The notes under the pieces: generated by a model
The model's database searches: none
What the model saw: only the letters and a program-made list of their open reading frames with translations
Told to the model about the DNA's origin: nothing
Made by a program: the position numbers and the translations under genes
DNA from: Paraburkholderia sp. HP33-1
Lineage (GTDB): Bacteria > Pseudomonadota > Gammaproteobacteria > Burkholderiales > Burkholderiaceae
Assembly: GCF_021390595.1 (NCBI RefSeq)
Contig: NZ_JAJEJR010000003.1
Span: 434,001 to 498,000 of the forward strand
Direction of reading: 5' to 3'
DNA: 64,000 nucleotides
Part shown: piece by piece, positions 51,855-61,255 of the stretch
Position numbering within the stretch: the stretch's first letter is position 1
Layout: the number at the start of each line of letters is the position of its first letter

Positions 51855-53870
51855 ATGAGCGTATCTGAACACCTCGACGGGGGCATTCTTGTCCTCACAC
51901 TGTCCCACCCACCGGTTAATGCAATTGCGACTCCGCTGCGCGCAGCGCTTTGGCGTGGACTGCAACGTGCAGAGACCGATGACGCCATTCGCGGCGTCGT
52001 CATTCACGGTGCGGGAGGCCTCTTTAGCGCCGGCGCCGATCTGCAGGAGTTCACCGAAGGGCGGGCATTCGATACGCCGTCGTTTCATGGTGATGTGCTG
52101 CCCTACATCGCAGCGATGCGCAAGCCGGTAGTCGCGGCGCTCGAGGGCCGCGCAATCGGCGGAGGCTTTGAGTTGGCATTGTGGTGTCACGCCCGTGTGG
52201 CTGCAGCCGACTGCCTTCTGGGCCTACCCGAAACGACTCTGGGACTGATGCCGGGAGCTGGCGGCACGCAACTGCTGCCTCGTGCCATCGGTCTTGAGCG
52301 AGCAACGTCCCTGATCGTCTCCGGGCGCCTGGAGCGTGCAGCAACTTTCGATGGCACCGCTTTGCTCGATGGTTTGGTGCCAGCCAGCGAACTCATCTCG
52401 GCGGCACATAGCCTAGCCAGCAGCCTGGCCTCGGGCGCCGTGACCCGGCTCCACTTAAGCGAACGGGTGGTCTCGCATCCGCAGCCTGATGCTTTTCTCC
52501 AGTTCGCCCGCTCGCAAGCCCGGGTGAGGCGCGACTTCGTGCCGTCGATGCTGCTGGCAATCGATGCGATCGAGATGAGCCTGGCTTGCTCTGCCATCGA
52601 AGGCATGGCGCGCGAATTCGAGATGTTTCGTCCACTGGTAGGCAGCCCCGCCGCGCGCGCAATCCGTCATGCGTTCTTCGCCGAGCGGCGCGCGCCGCGC
52701 ATCGAAGATCTGCCGGCGGGTACCTCGCCCCGTGCCGTACTATCCGCTGCCGTCGTCGGCGCCGGATTCATGGGTACCGGCATTGCGCACTGTCTGGCGC
52801 GCGCAGGCATTCCCGTCAAGCTGTTCGATGAAAAGCCCGACGCCGCGGCGCGCGCGGCCGCCGCGTTGTCGGCGCAGGCTGAGACCGGTGGCAACGTCGA
52901 AGCTGTCGAGCGCCTGGAGGACCTTGCCAGCGCCGATCTGGTGATCGAAGCCATCGTCGAACAACTGGACGCCAAATCCGAGCTCTTCGCCCGCCTTGAT
53001 CGGACGGTGAAGGCCGGCGCCATTCTTGCGACCAACACGTCCACATTGGATGTGGATGCGATCGCTGCGGCAACCGAACGGCCCGCCGATGTGCTGGGCC
53101 TGCACTTCTTTGGCCCGGCACCCGTGATGCGCCTGCTCGAGATCGTACGTGGCGCACGTACTTCGCCTCAGGTGCTTGCTACCGCACTGGAGCTGGCCCG
53201 GCGGATGCGTAAGGTCGCTATCGTGTCGCGTGTGTCCCCGGGCTTCATCGGCAACCGCATCTTCGACGTGCTGGTGACACAGGCCCTTGCGCTAGCAGCC
53301 GAGGGCGTGCGGCCAGCCGACGTCGATGCCGCTCTCGAGGCAGAGGGGTGGCGGATGGGCCCTTTCCGCACGATGGACCTGATTGGTCACGATGTGCTCA
53401 CGAGGGCCCGCGCCCACCGCCCCCCCACGGCGGGCGAGGCGATCCAGGATCGCCTCGTGATCGAAGGACGTCTGGGCCAGAAGACCGGCAAAGGTTGGTA
53501 TCGCTACTCGGCGGACGGGCGCCGCGCGATGCCCGATCCTGCCATCGATACGTTGTTGCCGTCAGAGATCGCGAAGAAGCCGTCTGCTTCAGCCATCGCG
53601 CAGCGCTGCCTTTTTGCGATGGTCAATGAGGGTGCGCGGGTGCTGAAGGAGGGGGTGGCGCAGAGGGCCTCGGACATCGACGTGGCCTTTCTCCTTGGCT
53701 ATGGGTTTTCGCGCCTGCTCGGCGGTCCCATGTTTGCCGCCACCGAACTGGGGCTGGGCCGCGCGTGCCAGCAACTCGAAGCGCTAGCCAGCGAGACTGG
53801 CGACGACCGCTTCCTGCCTGCGCCCCTGCTTCAACAGTGCGCGCAGGATGACGGACGTTGGCATGCCTAA
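51855..53870 (+). CDS. bifunctional enoyl-CoA hydratase / 3-hydroxyacyl-CoA dehydrogenase (FadJ/FadB-like)
   Basis: Protein of 671 residues. The N-terminal crotonase domain has GGLFSAGADLQEF, the oxyanion loop EGRAIGGGFELAL and the Glu region LPETTLGLMPGAGG. The C-terminal dehydrogenase has VVGAGFMGTGIAHC (about 297), LHFFGPAPVMRLLEIV and SPGFIGNRIFDVLVTQA. It performs hydration and oxidation steps of beta-oxidation. It is followed by a thiolase 47 bases on, which completes the cycle. Palindromes upstream suggest MarR control. Substrate chain or ring type is not readable. Confidence 0.93.
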   Translation: MSVSEHLDGGILVLTLSHPPVNAIATPLRAALWRGLQRAETDDAIRGVVIHGAGGLFSAGADLQEFTEGRAFDTPSFHGDVLPYIAAMRKPVVAALEGRAIGGGFELALWCHARVAAADCLLGLPETTLGLMPGAGGTQLLPRAIGLERATSLIVSGRLERAATFDGTALLDGLVPASELISAAHSLASSLASGAVTRLHLSERVVSHPQPDAFLQFARSQARVRRDFVPSMLLAIDAIEMSLACSAIEGMAREFEMFRPLVGSPAARAIRHAFFAERRAPRIEDLPAGTSPRAVLSAAVVGAGFMGTGIAHCLARAGIPVKLFDEKPDAAARAAAALSAQAETGGNVEAVERLEDLASADLVIEAIVEQLDAKSELFARLDRTVKAGAILATNTSTLDVDAIAAATERPADVLGLHFFGPAPVMRLLEIVRGARTSPQVLATALELARRMRKVAIVSRVSPGFIGNRIFDVLVTQALALAAEGVRPADVDAALEAEGWRMGPFRTMDLIGHDVLTRARAHRPPTAGEAIQDRLVIEGRLGQKTGKGWYRYSADGRRAMPDPAIDTLLPSEIAKKPSASAIAQRCLFAMVNEGARVLKEGVAQRASDIDVAFLLGYGFSRLLGGPMFAATELGLGRACQQLEALASETGDDRFLPAPLLQQCAQDDGRWHA

Positions 53871-53917
53871 TCAGTCTTTTGCGTGCCGTAGAACTCAATG
53901 CTGAACGACCACCCACT

Positions 53918-55093
53918 ATGAAGAATGCCCTCATTGTCTCGACCGCTCGCACGCCATTCGCCAAGTCCTGGCGGGGCGCCTTCAATATGACTCACGGAGC
54001 CACGATGGGCGGACACGTCATCCGCGCCGCAGTGGCCCGGGCCGGCGTCGAGCCCGATCGCATCGAGGACGTGATGCTCGGCTGCGCCAATCCGGAAGGC
54101 GCCAACGGCGGCAATATCGCGCGTCAGAGCGCTCTACGGGCCGGGCTGCCGGTAACGGTGTCGGGAGTAACCGTCAATCGATTTTGCTCCAGCGGCCTGC
54201 AGGCCATTGCGCTCGCGGCGCAACGCATTCAGACCGGTGAGTGCGAAGTGCTGGTGGCTGGCGGCTCGGAATCGATCTCGTGCGTGCAGAACGAGATGAA
54301 CCAGCACATGGCGCAGGAGACGTGGCTCGCTCGCGAGCGGCCGACGTTGTACTGGCCGATGCTTAGGACCGCAGAAGTACTGGCTTCGCGCTACGGCGTG
54401 ACGCGAGAGCAGCAGGATATTCTGGGACTGTCCAGCCAGCAGCGTGCGGCTGCAGCACAGGAGGCAGGACGCTTTGACGACGAGATCGAACCCATTGAGG
54501 TGCTAACCGCGCGCGCCGATCGCAATGGCGATCTGCGAACTGAGGCTGTCCTCGTCGGTGCCGATGAGGGCATCCGCGCTGACACGTCGCTCGAAGGCCT
54601 CGCCACGATACGCACCGCCATGCAGGGCGGCTCCGTCACGGGCGGTAATGCCAGCCAGATTTCCGATGGCGCCTCGGCGTGCGTGCTAATGGAGGAAAGC
54701 CTGGCAAGTCGTTGCGGAGCGACACCGTTGGGTCGCTTCCACGGCTTCGCGGTGGCTGGTTGCGAGCCCGACGAGATGGGTCTGGGACCAATCTACGCCG
54801 TGCCGAAGCTGTTGCAGCGCCATGGGCTCAATGTCGAAGACATTGATTTGTGGGAGCTGAACGAAGCCTTCGCCGTACAGGTTCTTCTGTGTCGTGACCG
54901 TCTCCGCATCGCCGATGAGAGGCTGAATGTCAACGGCGGTGCGATCGCGCTTGGTCATCCATATGGCGCCACGGGCGGACGGGTCGTTGGGCATCTGCTG
55001 CTCGAGGGGCGACGACGCGGCGCACGGTGGGTGGTCGCGACGATGTGCATCGGCGGCGGTCAAGGTGCCGCGGCTCTGCTCGAGGTGTTGTAG
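53918..55093 (+). CDS. acetyl-CoA acyltransferase (thiolase)
   Basis: From the ATG at 53918 the protein is 391 residues. The catalytic triad is complete: C90 in NRFCSSGLQA, H347 in GAIALGHPYGATG and C377 in ATMCIGGGQG. It cleaves 3-ketoacyl-CoA to acetyl-CoA and a shortened acyl-CoA. It forms a two-gene operon with the FadJ-like protein. The IclR gene lies convergently 92 bases downstream. Confidence 0.94.
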   Translation: MKNALIVSTARTPFAKSWRGAFNMTHGATMGGHVIRAAVARAGVEPDRIEDVMLGCANPEGANGGNIARQSALRAGLPVTVSGVTVNRFCSSGLQAIALAAQRIQTGECEVLVAGGSESISCVQNEMNQHMAQETWLARERPTLYWPMLRTAEVLASRYGVTREQQDILGLSSQQRAAAAQEAGRFDDEIEPIEVLTARADRNGDLRTEAVLVGADEGIRADTSLEGLATIRTAMQGGSVTGGNASQISDGASACVLMEESLASRCGATPLGRFHGFAVAGCEPDEMGLGPIYAVPKLLQRHGLNVEDIDLWELNEAFAVQVLLCRDRLRIADERLNVNGGAIALGHPYGATGGRVVGHLLLEGRRRGARWVVATMCIGGGQGAAALLEVL

Positions 55094-55185
55094 TCGGAGG
55101 GGCGGTGCGACCGGCAGCAGGGACATGCGCCTCGGCCATGTTGCACAGCCGACCCTGCGACGATGCGCCCGCCATTGACTAGGAC

Positions 55186-55998
55186 CTACGCTGATCGCGC
55201 GCCCCCGAGCCTTTGCTGGAGCCTCTCGCACTGTTCGAGCAGTAGTGTCTCCAGTTGAGGCCGGAGAGCGGCAAAACGCTGCGTCGGGACCGGGACGGAA
55301 ATTGCAGCCAGCTCATTGTTGGGCAATCGCAGTGGAACAGCCAATGCGCATACGCCATCACCGTTTTCTTCCAGGTCGCTGCTCAGTCCTGTGACCCGGA
55401 TCTCGGCGAGCGCATCCTCGAGTTGAGGCCACTCAGTGATGGTTTTGGACGTAAGTCTTGTCAAGTGCAAAGTCGGCTTCAGTCGGGCTAGGTCGTCTTC
55501 GCTCATACAGGCGAGCATGGCCTTCCCCGGAGCATTCGAGTGCAGGGGAAAAGAAATGCCTATCTCGGACTCAGCTCTTAGTCGATGAACACCGCGCACC
55601 TGGTCGACAAAGACAACCTTATCGCCGTCGAGTAGCGATAGATCAACGGTCTCTCCGCATTCCCTCGCAATTTGCTGAAGCGTGGGACGCGCCAGGTCGA
55701 CGATGACGAAACGGGCAGCAGCAGCCAACGGCAATAGCGCTGGTCCTAGACGAACGCCTCGTGAGAGCGATGCTGCGATGACGAGGTTCTCTGCATGCAG
55801 TGCATCAACGATACGCTGGACAGTCGACCGCGGCAGTGAAAGCAGCTTCGCAAGTTCGCCAAGGGACAATCCATCGGGGTGCTCTTTCAACGCCCGGAGC
55901 ACCGATGCTGCACGTGCGATCACCTGAACGCCCGAGCGGTCATTAGACGGAACGTCGGTCCCGTTTTGTCGCAGTTCGTCTGAAGGAGACGTGCTCAC
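55186..55998 (-). CDS. IclR-family transcriptional regulator
   Basis: From the GTG at 55998 (ribosome site aaagga) the protein is 270 residues; an upstream start gives an unlikely N-terminus. The winged HTH is GLSLGELAKLLSLPRSTVQR and the effector domain has LSLLDGDKVVFVDQVRG, SFPLHSNAPGKAMLA and GVCALAVPLR. IclR regulators act on aromatic or acyl catabolic operons. A palindrome TGTACC-N7-GGTACA at 56173-56191 in its upstream region is a candidate site. Target unknown. Confidence 0.88.
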   Translation of the reverse strand: MSTSPSDELRQNGTDVPSNDRSGVQVIARAASVLRALKEHPDGLSLGELAKLLSLPRSTVQRIVDALHAENLVIAASLSRGVRLGPALLPLAAAARFVIVDLARPTLQQIARECGETVDLSLLDGDKVVFVDQVRGVHRLRAESEIGISFPLHSNAPGKAMLACMSEDDLARLKPTLHLTRLTSKTITEWPQLEDALAEIRVTGLSSDLEENGDGVCALAVPLRLPNNELAAISVPVPTQRFAALRPQLETLLLEQCERLQQRLGGARSA

Positions 55999-56249
55999 TT
56001 TGATCCTTTGATTAAGTAGTTGTCGGCAGTTTGCCAGAGGGGCTGCGGCGTGGCGCAACCCTTATCAAATCCATACACAGCCAAATCGGTCACTCACGTC
56101 CGTTGGGGTTCGACCTGATGTGCGTCATTGTCGTGACCCACTACCATTTCTTCGACCACAATATAGTGCATGTGTACCATATATCGGTACAGATTTCAAG
56201 GGGAGCGATTGTCCTCTGAGCTGGGAGCTTCCTCAAGGGAGATGCTTCG
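55999..56249. promoter_or_regulatory. region upstream of the IclR gene with palindrome TGTACC-N7-GGTACA
   Basis: TGTACC (56173-56178) and GGTACA (56186-56191) form a perfect inverted repeat. The surrounding AT-rich stretch (about 56140-56195) is the likely promoter of the IclR gene or of the plus-strand ORF at 56250. Confidence 0.45.
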
Positions 56250-56456
56250 ATGGACCGTCCCGCCGATGCCCAACACTTGACCGAAAAGATTCTGGCCTGC
56301 GTACTGGACTGGGCCCGCACAGCGATCGCGTTGCGCGCGCAAGGCGAAACTTTGTTCGTTTTTCAAGATAACGACAGGTGCGAGGAATGCCTTGCCGCCA
56401 AGGGCTTGAGTAAGCGAACCGACCACGGTCGCGACGGCTTGTTATCCGGAGATTGA
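56250..56456 (+). CDS. small hypothetical protein
   Basis: A 68-residue frame with a plausible helix (MDRPADAQHLTEKILACVLD) and TLFVFQDNDRCEECLAAKGL. The two Cys residues close together hint at a metal site but prove nothing. It ends 3 bases before the transposase fragment. No family recognised. Confidence 0.35.
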   Translation: MDRPADAQHLTEKILACVLDWARTAIALRAQGETLFVFQDNDRCEECLAAKGLSKRTDHGRDGLLSGD

Positions 56457-56459
56457 TCT

Positions 56460-56747
56460 TTGGTTCAGTGTCCTATTACCAACGACCAGTGGCACGCGAT
56501 CCGGCATCTGGTTGAGAGAAAAAGAGTGGGTCGTGGTGGACGTCCGTCGTGCGACCCACGCATTGTCTTCAATGCGATCATTTGGGCCATTGCCAATGAT
56601 GAGAAGTGGCGTCGGCTGCCAGCTGAGTTCGGGCCATCGCAGACAGCATATAGGCGGTGGGTCCAATTGAAACGCAGCGGACGGATGGACAAAATCTTCG
56701 AGATTCTCGCCGCGTCGAATACGCCTGCCGGAGGTGACGCGGTGTAG
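56460..56747 (+). mobile_element. IS5-type transposase N-terminal domain (DUF4096), orphan
   Basis: A 95-residue protein: PITNDQWHAIRHLVER, RGGRPSCDPRIVFNAIIWAI and WRRLPAEFGPSQTAYRRWVQ are the N-terminal helix-turn-helix domain of IS5/IS427 transposases. The DDE catalytic part does not follow, so it is a fragment or the first ORF of a lost two-frame element. Inverted terminal repeats were not found. Confidence 0.75.
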
Positions 56748-56761
56748 CGAACGGGATCTAT

Positions 56762-57088
56762 CTAGGTAGCCATAGATACATCCAGAAAACGCTCAATCTG
56801 TGCGATCGAATCGGCAGCAAGACTGGGTTTGATGTCGCGTTGTGTCACGATGTGTACGAGCGCTTGAAGCCGGTCGGAGCTATCCGGTTTGCGTGTGAAT
56901 CCGAGCCTTACGAACCATTCTTTCTCGAAGACGAGATCCCGCTCGAAGAAGGGGTTCGGAGGCGGCACTTGCATGAAAGGAGCGCGACGACGCATTTGTG
57001 CGCCGGACAGCAGCATGGTGATCCGCTCATACTCCGACGCAAGTTTGCATATTTGGTGCGCGCAGCCTAGGCTAACTGTCGAAGCCAC
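56762..57088 (-). CDS. hypothetical protein
   Basis: A 108-residue frame on the minus strand with a sensible composition (PPPNPFFERDLVFEKEWFVR and LQALVHIVTQRDIKPSLAAD). No known domain. A weaker frame covers the same DNA on the plus strand, but this one reads more like protein. It may be a small accessory or phage-type protein. Confidence 0.45.
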   Translation of the reverse strand: MASTVSLGCAHQICKLASEYERITMLLSGAQMRRRAPFMQVPPPNPFFERDLVFEKEWFVRLGFTRKPDSSDRLQALVHIVTQRDIKPSLAADSIAQIERFLDVSMAT

Positions 57089-57147
57089 CAGGCAGGTTGT
57101 CTGCGGCAGTATGAACCCAAGTTCGACTTCGGACGGAGGGGGGCGAA

Positions 57148-57516
57148 ATGGATATAGACAGGCGCGAAGCCCAAAGGATGCTGGCAGCTCAGCTAGGACA
57201 TGCGAGCCAGGTGATGGCGGACCACTTCTATGTTTCGCCGCGGGTGCGAGACCTGCAGGCCGCGCAGATCAGAGCGTTCATGGTGACAGCGGGGACATGC
57301 CCTCTCGACGCCGGTGGACGGACATGCGACCTCCAGCCTTGTTTGTCAGCACCGATGTTGCTGCCCGTGAAGCCACCAGTCTTGAATCCCGTCCAATATG
57401 AGGGGTCTCGGCTCCGGACGTCGATTGCTCGCGGGCTCCTCCGCAGTTGGAGTGATCTCGACCGCTCGGAAGCATTGGCGGGTCACCTGGCCGCGCTAGA
57501 AGAGCAACTGCGGTAG
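57148..57516 (+). CDS. hypothetical protein
   Basis: A 122-residue frame with ribosome-like ggagggggg about 10 bases upstream. The start (MDIDRREAQRMLAAQLGHAS) and the end (SEALAGHLAALEEQLR) look helical; no domain is recognised. It is possibly a small DNA- or protein-binding factor of the island. Confidence 0.4.
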   Translation: MDIDRREAQRMLAAQLGHASQVMADHFYVSPRVRDLQAAQIRAFMVTAGTCPLDAGGRTCDLQPCLSAPMLLPVKPPVLNPVQYEGSRLRTSIARGLLRSWSDLDRSEALAGHLAALEEQLR

Positions 57517-58084
57517 CCGCGCGCAGCGCTACCAGTTCAGTTTTCCACGACTGCTTGACTCCAGCGGTTCTCGGCGCATGATGGCATCATGCCCCGCGAT
57601 GTGTGCCTCGACGATGACGGTGGGGTGCGCCTTGCTTAGCGGGTACCCCTTCCCTCGCCGATTACACGCTGACATTCGACTATTCAACTCTATAGTGCGC
57701 GGATCTGTTGGCGATAGGTTTCAACACGTCGGCGTGACTTCCATGATGCCAGCCTGCACCAGATCGGTATCGATTGAGTTCATCGTCCCTGACAGCGTAC
57801 CCAGCAGCCGCACGGCAAAGGCGCGGACTTGACTCGGATCTCGTCAGGCGCTGTTTTGCTACGCTTGGCTCTACTGTTTCCGGCCCATTCTTTATACCTG
57901 TCGTCGTCGACTAAATATGGTTTCGCGTACAACGGTCACTCTTCACTAACTCCTTCCGTTCTTTTTCCTCCGTATCAGGTTGAAAATCTAGTCAGGTGGT
58001 TGCACGACGGTCATTAATCAGCAGCCACCATTGACTCGCATTCCGCGGCACTACGCGGCATCGGCAAACGGGCGATGGCCCGAT
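57517..58084. other. 568-base stretch without a recognised gene
   Basis: Small frames on both strands are open but none resembles a known protein. The base composition drops toward AT in 57890-58020. It may be the junction between chromosomal and island DNA. Confidence 0.4.
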
Positions 58085-58450
58085 TCAATGTCTCCGTCGT
58101 CCGGCTGGTTTGGACAGTCGCTCGCAGAGTTCCGTCACAACACCGGTTACCCAGGCAAGGTCCTCTTCACCAAGCCTTGCCAAATGTTCATTCAGGGTAG
58201 TTGCGGCATCAAGAGCCCTCGGAGAACTTGGTCCTATCAGCTTCGTGAGGGGAACCGCGTAGAGATTTGCGAGGGCAATCAGACGAGGCAGCGTTGGCCA
58301 GTTGGCGCCTCGCTCAAATCGACTAATGGTCTCCGAAAACACGCCCAATTCGGCGGCGACCTGCTCCTGCGTCAGGCCAGCTTCGGTCCTGGCCGAGGCC
58401 AATGCGCGACCCAGTCTACGGGCAAACTTTTCTTCTTCGATCGTTGCCAC
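58085..58450 (-). CDS. XRE-family transcriptional regulator
   Basis: Protein of 121 residues with a Cro/C1-type HTH: ALASARTEAGLTQEQVAAEL, GVFSETISRFERGANWPTLP (about 17-55). A C-terminal helical segment (LNEHLARLGEEDLAWVTG) may mediate dimerisation. Inverted repeats of ATGTTG/CAACAT lie 60-90 bases upstream, the usual position for autorepression. It could control the island genes to its right. Confidence 0.85.
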   Translation of the reverse strand: MATIEEEKFARRLGRALASARTEAGLTQEQVAAELGVFSETISRFERGANWPTLPRLIALANLYAVPLTKLIGPSSPRALDAATTLNEHLARLGEEDLAWVTGVVTELCERLSKPAGRRRH

Positions 58451-58508
58451 CGGGGCATCACCTCATGTTGGGACTCGACACGAATCGTCTACTTAGGCGT
58501 TGCTTCTG

Positions 58509-58538
58509 GTAACATCACAAAATGTTGATTGGCAACAT
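58509..58538. promoter_or_regulatory. overlapping inverted repeats, probable XRE operator
   Basis: ATGTTG (58522-58527) and CAACAT (58533-58538) form a perfect 6-base inverted repeat around 5 bases. AACAT at 58511-58515 forms a second repeat with ATGTT at 58522-58526. A further ATGTTG follows at 58542-58547. Alternating half-sites in the gap between the XRE gene and the island suggest graded repression. Confidence 0.6.
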
Positions 58539-58850
58539 CTGATGTTGAAATTGCCTGCATAACGGTGTTTGGGCGCGGGCCGATTTCAGGCGGGGTGCAG
58601 ACACCCTCGCAGCAAGCGGTCCTGTGTCGGATCCAACTCTGTGGTCCAGTCGAAGTTTGGTCGTGCCGTCCCGGGTGCGCTCAACTGATTCCTACGCAAT
58701 GGCTTGCGTGGGCGCGCTGGCGAGTGGATAAGCCGGGATGAGTTTCGCGGCTCGTCTGTCTGTGGGTTCGTTACCGTCGAGGTTTGCCGCGAAGAGCACA
58801 GGTTGGCGAGTAGTCCGTTAGTTCTGAAAGCGTTTGAGGTAGCTGGCTGT
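58539..58850. other. 312-base stretch before the island genes
   Basis: No gene is clear. A 49-codon extension of the next ORF begins at 58704 but is not needed. It probably carries the promoter of the island gene series. Confidence 0.35.
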
Positions 58851-59327
58851 ATGTTTGTGACAAGTGAAAAGAACCGTTTGGCGCCGTGGGAAATGCTCCT
58901 GCCCCACGCCGAGGGTGCCTCCGTGTGGGCGGCAATCGAGCAGCTGAGTCCGCGGGACGTGCTGATGCTGCGGGTGTCGCCGGCCCGCTCGCGGGTCGTC
59001 CCGAGCATCATCATGCTCGACCTGTTCGCCACGGCGCCGTACCTCGAGCAGTTCGTCGGCGGGGAGGTCGTGCTGCGCGGCGCCGCCGTGCTGAGTACGC
59101 GACGGGCGAGGGAGGTTGACCAGTGGACACTCGATCCACTGGGCGAGATCCGGGTGGGGGGCACCGAGGCCGAACAGTACAGCGGGGGCGAGCGGCTGGT
59201 GACGGTGACCCGCTACACGACGACGGCCGGGCGCACCTTCTCCGTGCCGGTTTCGCTGGCAGAGCGCCCGGCGCGCGGCCGGCGGCTCTGGCGGGCGAAG
59301 AAGCGAGCCGCACCGGCCGACTGCTGA
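58851..59327 (+). CDS. hypothetical island protein
   Basis: From the ATG at 58851 (aggt upstream) the protein is 158 residues. It contains two blocks, ASVWAAIEQLSPRDVLMLRV and SIIMLDLFATAPYLEQFVGG, and a basic C-terminal tail (GRRLWRAKKRAAPADC). The GC content and codon choice look higher than in the catabolic clusters. No family recognised. It is 12 bases before the HAD gene and probably in the same transcript. Confidence 0.5.
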   Translation: MFVTSEKNRLAPWEMLLPHAEGASVWAAIEQLSPRDVLMLRVSPARSRVVPSIIMLDLFATAPYLEQFVGGEVVLRGAAVLSTRRAREVDQWTLDPLGEIRVGGTEAEQYSGGERLVTVTRYTTTAGRTFSVPVSLAERPARGRRLWRAKKRAAPADC

Positions 59328-59339
59328 GTCTGACTGGCC

Positions 59340-59918
59340 GTGGACGCGTATCCGCACCTGGTGCCGGGCAGGGCCATCCCGGAGACGGACAGTCTGCCGC
59401 GCTGGCGGGGCGGCCTCGTGCTGTATCTGGATTTCGACGGGGTGCTGCATCCGGAGGAGGTGTGGCGCCGTCCGGGCACCGGGCCGTATGTCGCGAGTCC
59501 GCCAGGGCATGAGGTGTTTGAACACGCGGCGCTGCTCGCGCGCTGTCTCGAGGCGTATCCCGCGCTGCGCATCGTGCTGTCCACGAACTGGGTCCTGGTG
59601 TTCGGCAGCGTCCGCAAGGTCGCGCGCCGTCTGCCGCCGGACCTGCGCCGCCGCGTGGTCGGCGCGACCTTCCACGGCCGGATGGATCCGGAGTGGTTCC
59701 GGTCCGTGCCGCGTGGCGTGCAGGTCTGGGGCGACGTGTGCCGGCGTCAGCCCGAGGCGTGGCTCGCGCTCGACGATGATGACGCAGGCTGGCCGGCGGT
59801 GTGCCGGAGCCATCTGGTGCGCACCGATCCGGTGCTGGGCCTCAGCGCGCCGGCGGTGCTGGCGGACCTGCAGGCGCGGCTCGCCGCGCTGCACCGGTCG
59901 GAAGAGGACTCGCCGTGA
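59340..59918 (+). CDS. HAD-superfamily protein (Swiss-Army-Knife RNA-repair-type HAD)
   Basis: Protein of 192 residues with GTG start. Motif I is LYLDFDGVLHP with D31 and D33; motif II is RIVLSTNW; the last motif is WLALDDDDAGW. This short cap-less layout matches HAD proteins often found fused to or near RNA repair and mobile-element genes. It likely removes a phosphate from a nucleic acid end or small molecule. Its neighbours are a predicted exonuclease and a metallophosphoesterase. Confidence 0.75.
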   Translation: MDAYPHLVPGRAIPETDSLPRWRGGLVLYLDFDGVLHPEEVWRRPGTGPYVASPPGHEVFEHAALLARCLEAYPALRIVLSTNWVLVFGSVRKVARRLPPDLRRRVVGATFHGRMDPEWFRSVPRGVQVWGDVCRRQPEAWLALDDDDAGWPAVCRSHLVRTDPVLGLSAPAVLADLQARLAALHRSEEDSP

Positions 59919-60068
59919 TAATCCGCCTTATCACGGCGGGCGGGCGATCGCCGCCGACGGGTGGCACAGGAAAAGGACATGGGAAAACACCGGACACTGG
60001 CGGCGCTGCCGCCCGACGATACACCGTGCGGGCGGTCCGGGCCGGTTCAATCAAGCAGGAGTGAACAG

Positions 60069-60146
60069 ATGCTGGATGTCGAACGGACCAGTCATGGCGA
60101 TGGACCGGTGCGTCCCGGTCACGCGAACAGGCGCGCGCGGCCATGA
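60069..60146 (+). CDS. possible 25-residue leader ORF coupled to the exonuclease gene
   Basis: ATG with a good ribosome site (aggagtgaac) opens a 25-codon frame (MLDVERTSHGDGPVRPGH...) whose stop overlaps the exonuclease ATG as ATGA. That is the layout of translational coupling. Function of the peptide itself is unknown. Confidence 0.4.
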   Translation: MLDVERTSHGDGPVRPGHANRRARP

Positions 60147-60661
60147 CCGATCCCCGCTTTCACGGCGCGCTGGTGTACCCCATCCCGACCGTGGCTGCTC
60201 CCAGCTGGGACAACCGCTACTTCATCGACACCGAGTTCACCGATTTCCAGCACTGCGAGCTGATCAGTCTCGCTGTCGTCGGCGAGAACGGGAACGAGTT
60301 CTACGGCGAGCGCACCGACTTCGATCTGACACTGTGCAGCGACTTTGTCCGTGCCGTGGTCCTGCCGCAACTCGGCCAGTTCGAGGGGCGCGCGATGCCG
60401 TTCGCCGGGCTGCGCGAGGCATTGCGCGAATGGCTCGCGGGCATCCCGGGCGATGGGGCGCCGGTGCTCTGTTATGACTACGGGACGGACCTGAACCTGT
60501 TCCGGTTCCTGCTGGACGGTCCGCTGCCGCGCGGCTGGCGGCTCAGGAACATCGCGCCCATCTGCGATCGGGCGAAGAGTGCCGCCTACTACGCGCGTCA
60601 TGGCGGCGAGCACCATGCACTGAATGACGCGCGGGCCAGTGCGTATGCCTGTACCGGCTGA
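60143..60661 (+). CDS. DEDD-type 3'-5' exonuclease (Rv2179c-like)
   Basis: Protein of 172 residues. The first motif is YFIDTEFTDF with D29 and E31, the second is VLCYDYGTDLNLF and the third is HHALNDARASA with D162, the DEDDh exonuclease pattern of the Rv2179c/DUF5051 family that trims single-stranded RNA or DNA 3' ends. A truncated, altered copy is at 63348-63674. It lies with HAD and metallophosphoesterase genes, suggesting nucleic-acid end processing. Confidence 0.8.
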   Translation: MTDPRFHGALVYPIPTVAAPSWDNRYFIDTEFTDFQHCELISLAVVGENGNEFYGERTDFDLTLCSDFVRAVVLPQLGQFEGRAMPFAGLREALREWLAGIPGDGAPVLCYDYGTDLNLFRFLLDGPLPRGWRLRNIAPICDRAKSAAYYARHGGEHHALNDARASAYACTG

Positions 60662-60817
60662 ACACGGGATGTGGCTGCGTCGCATCCACGGGTGCGCGAT
60701 GGGCGGTGGCGTGTGGTTATCGAGGCTGATACGCCCGGAACCGCCATCCCTCATGTGGCCGCATGTCTGGCCACCGGGGTCCCGACGCACCTGCCGGCAG
60801 TAGAGAGGAATTTTTCA

Positions 60818-61255
60818 ATGTTAGTGACAAGTAGAGGGTGGGCCGATTCCACCCGACGGCCTCTGGCGGAGCCATATCAGGCATGGCGGTATGTTGCCTG
60901 GACCGGCGGGACTGTGAACTTCTGGGTGATCCGGTCGGACACCGACGCGCCCGATGCGCCGGACGGCTGGCTGGTAGCCGGCCCCCAGGCCCTGCGCGAC
61001 GTCGCCGACGAATTCGGACCCGGCACCCTTGCCGTCTACGTGCTTGACCGCGTCGGGATGGAGACCGCCCGGCTGTGCCGGGTCACGGGGCTGTGGCGGG
61101 AAGTCGGTCAGCCGGATGACGCGTCGTGCTTCTGGTACGCCAACGACACCGGTGAACTCAAGCCCTGCACGCCTTCCCAGCTGCTGCCGCGTTCGAGGCT
61201 GGAACTGGCCGTGAGGCTGGTCCCGGAGCCACAGGCCCGTGCTGCCTGTGCCTGA
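60818..61255 (+). CDS. hypothetical island protein
   Basis: From the ATG at 60818 (gagagg upstream) the protein is 145 residues; the longer frame from 60671 is less likely. It has RYVAWTGGTVNFWVIRSDTD, GTLAVYVLDRVGMETARLCR and PCTPSQLLPRSRLELAVRLV. No domain was recognised. It has the same orientation and spacing as its neighbours and is probably co-transcribed. Confidence 0.5.
   Translation: MLVTSRGWADSTRRPLAEPYQAWRYVAWTGGTVNFWVIRSDTDAPDAPDGWLVAGPQALRDVADEFGPGTLAVYVLDRVGMETARLCRVTGLWREVGQPDDASCFWYANDTGELKPCTPSQLLPRSRLELAVRLVPEPQARAACA

Noticed and set aside
57578..57832. An 84-residue plus-strand frame and its minus-strand counterpart in the junction zone
   Set aside because: Neither resembles a known family nor has a ribosome site; kept as an unexplained gap.
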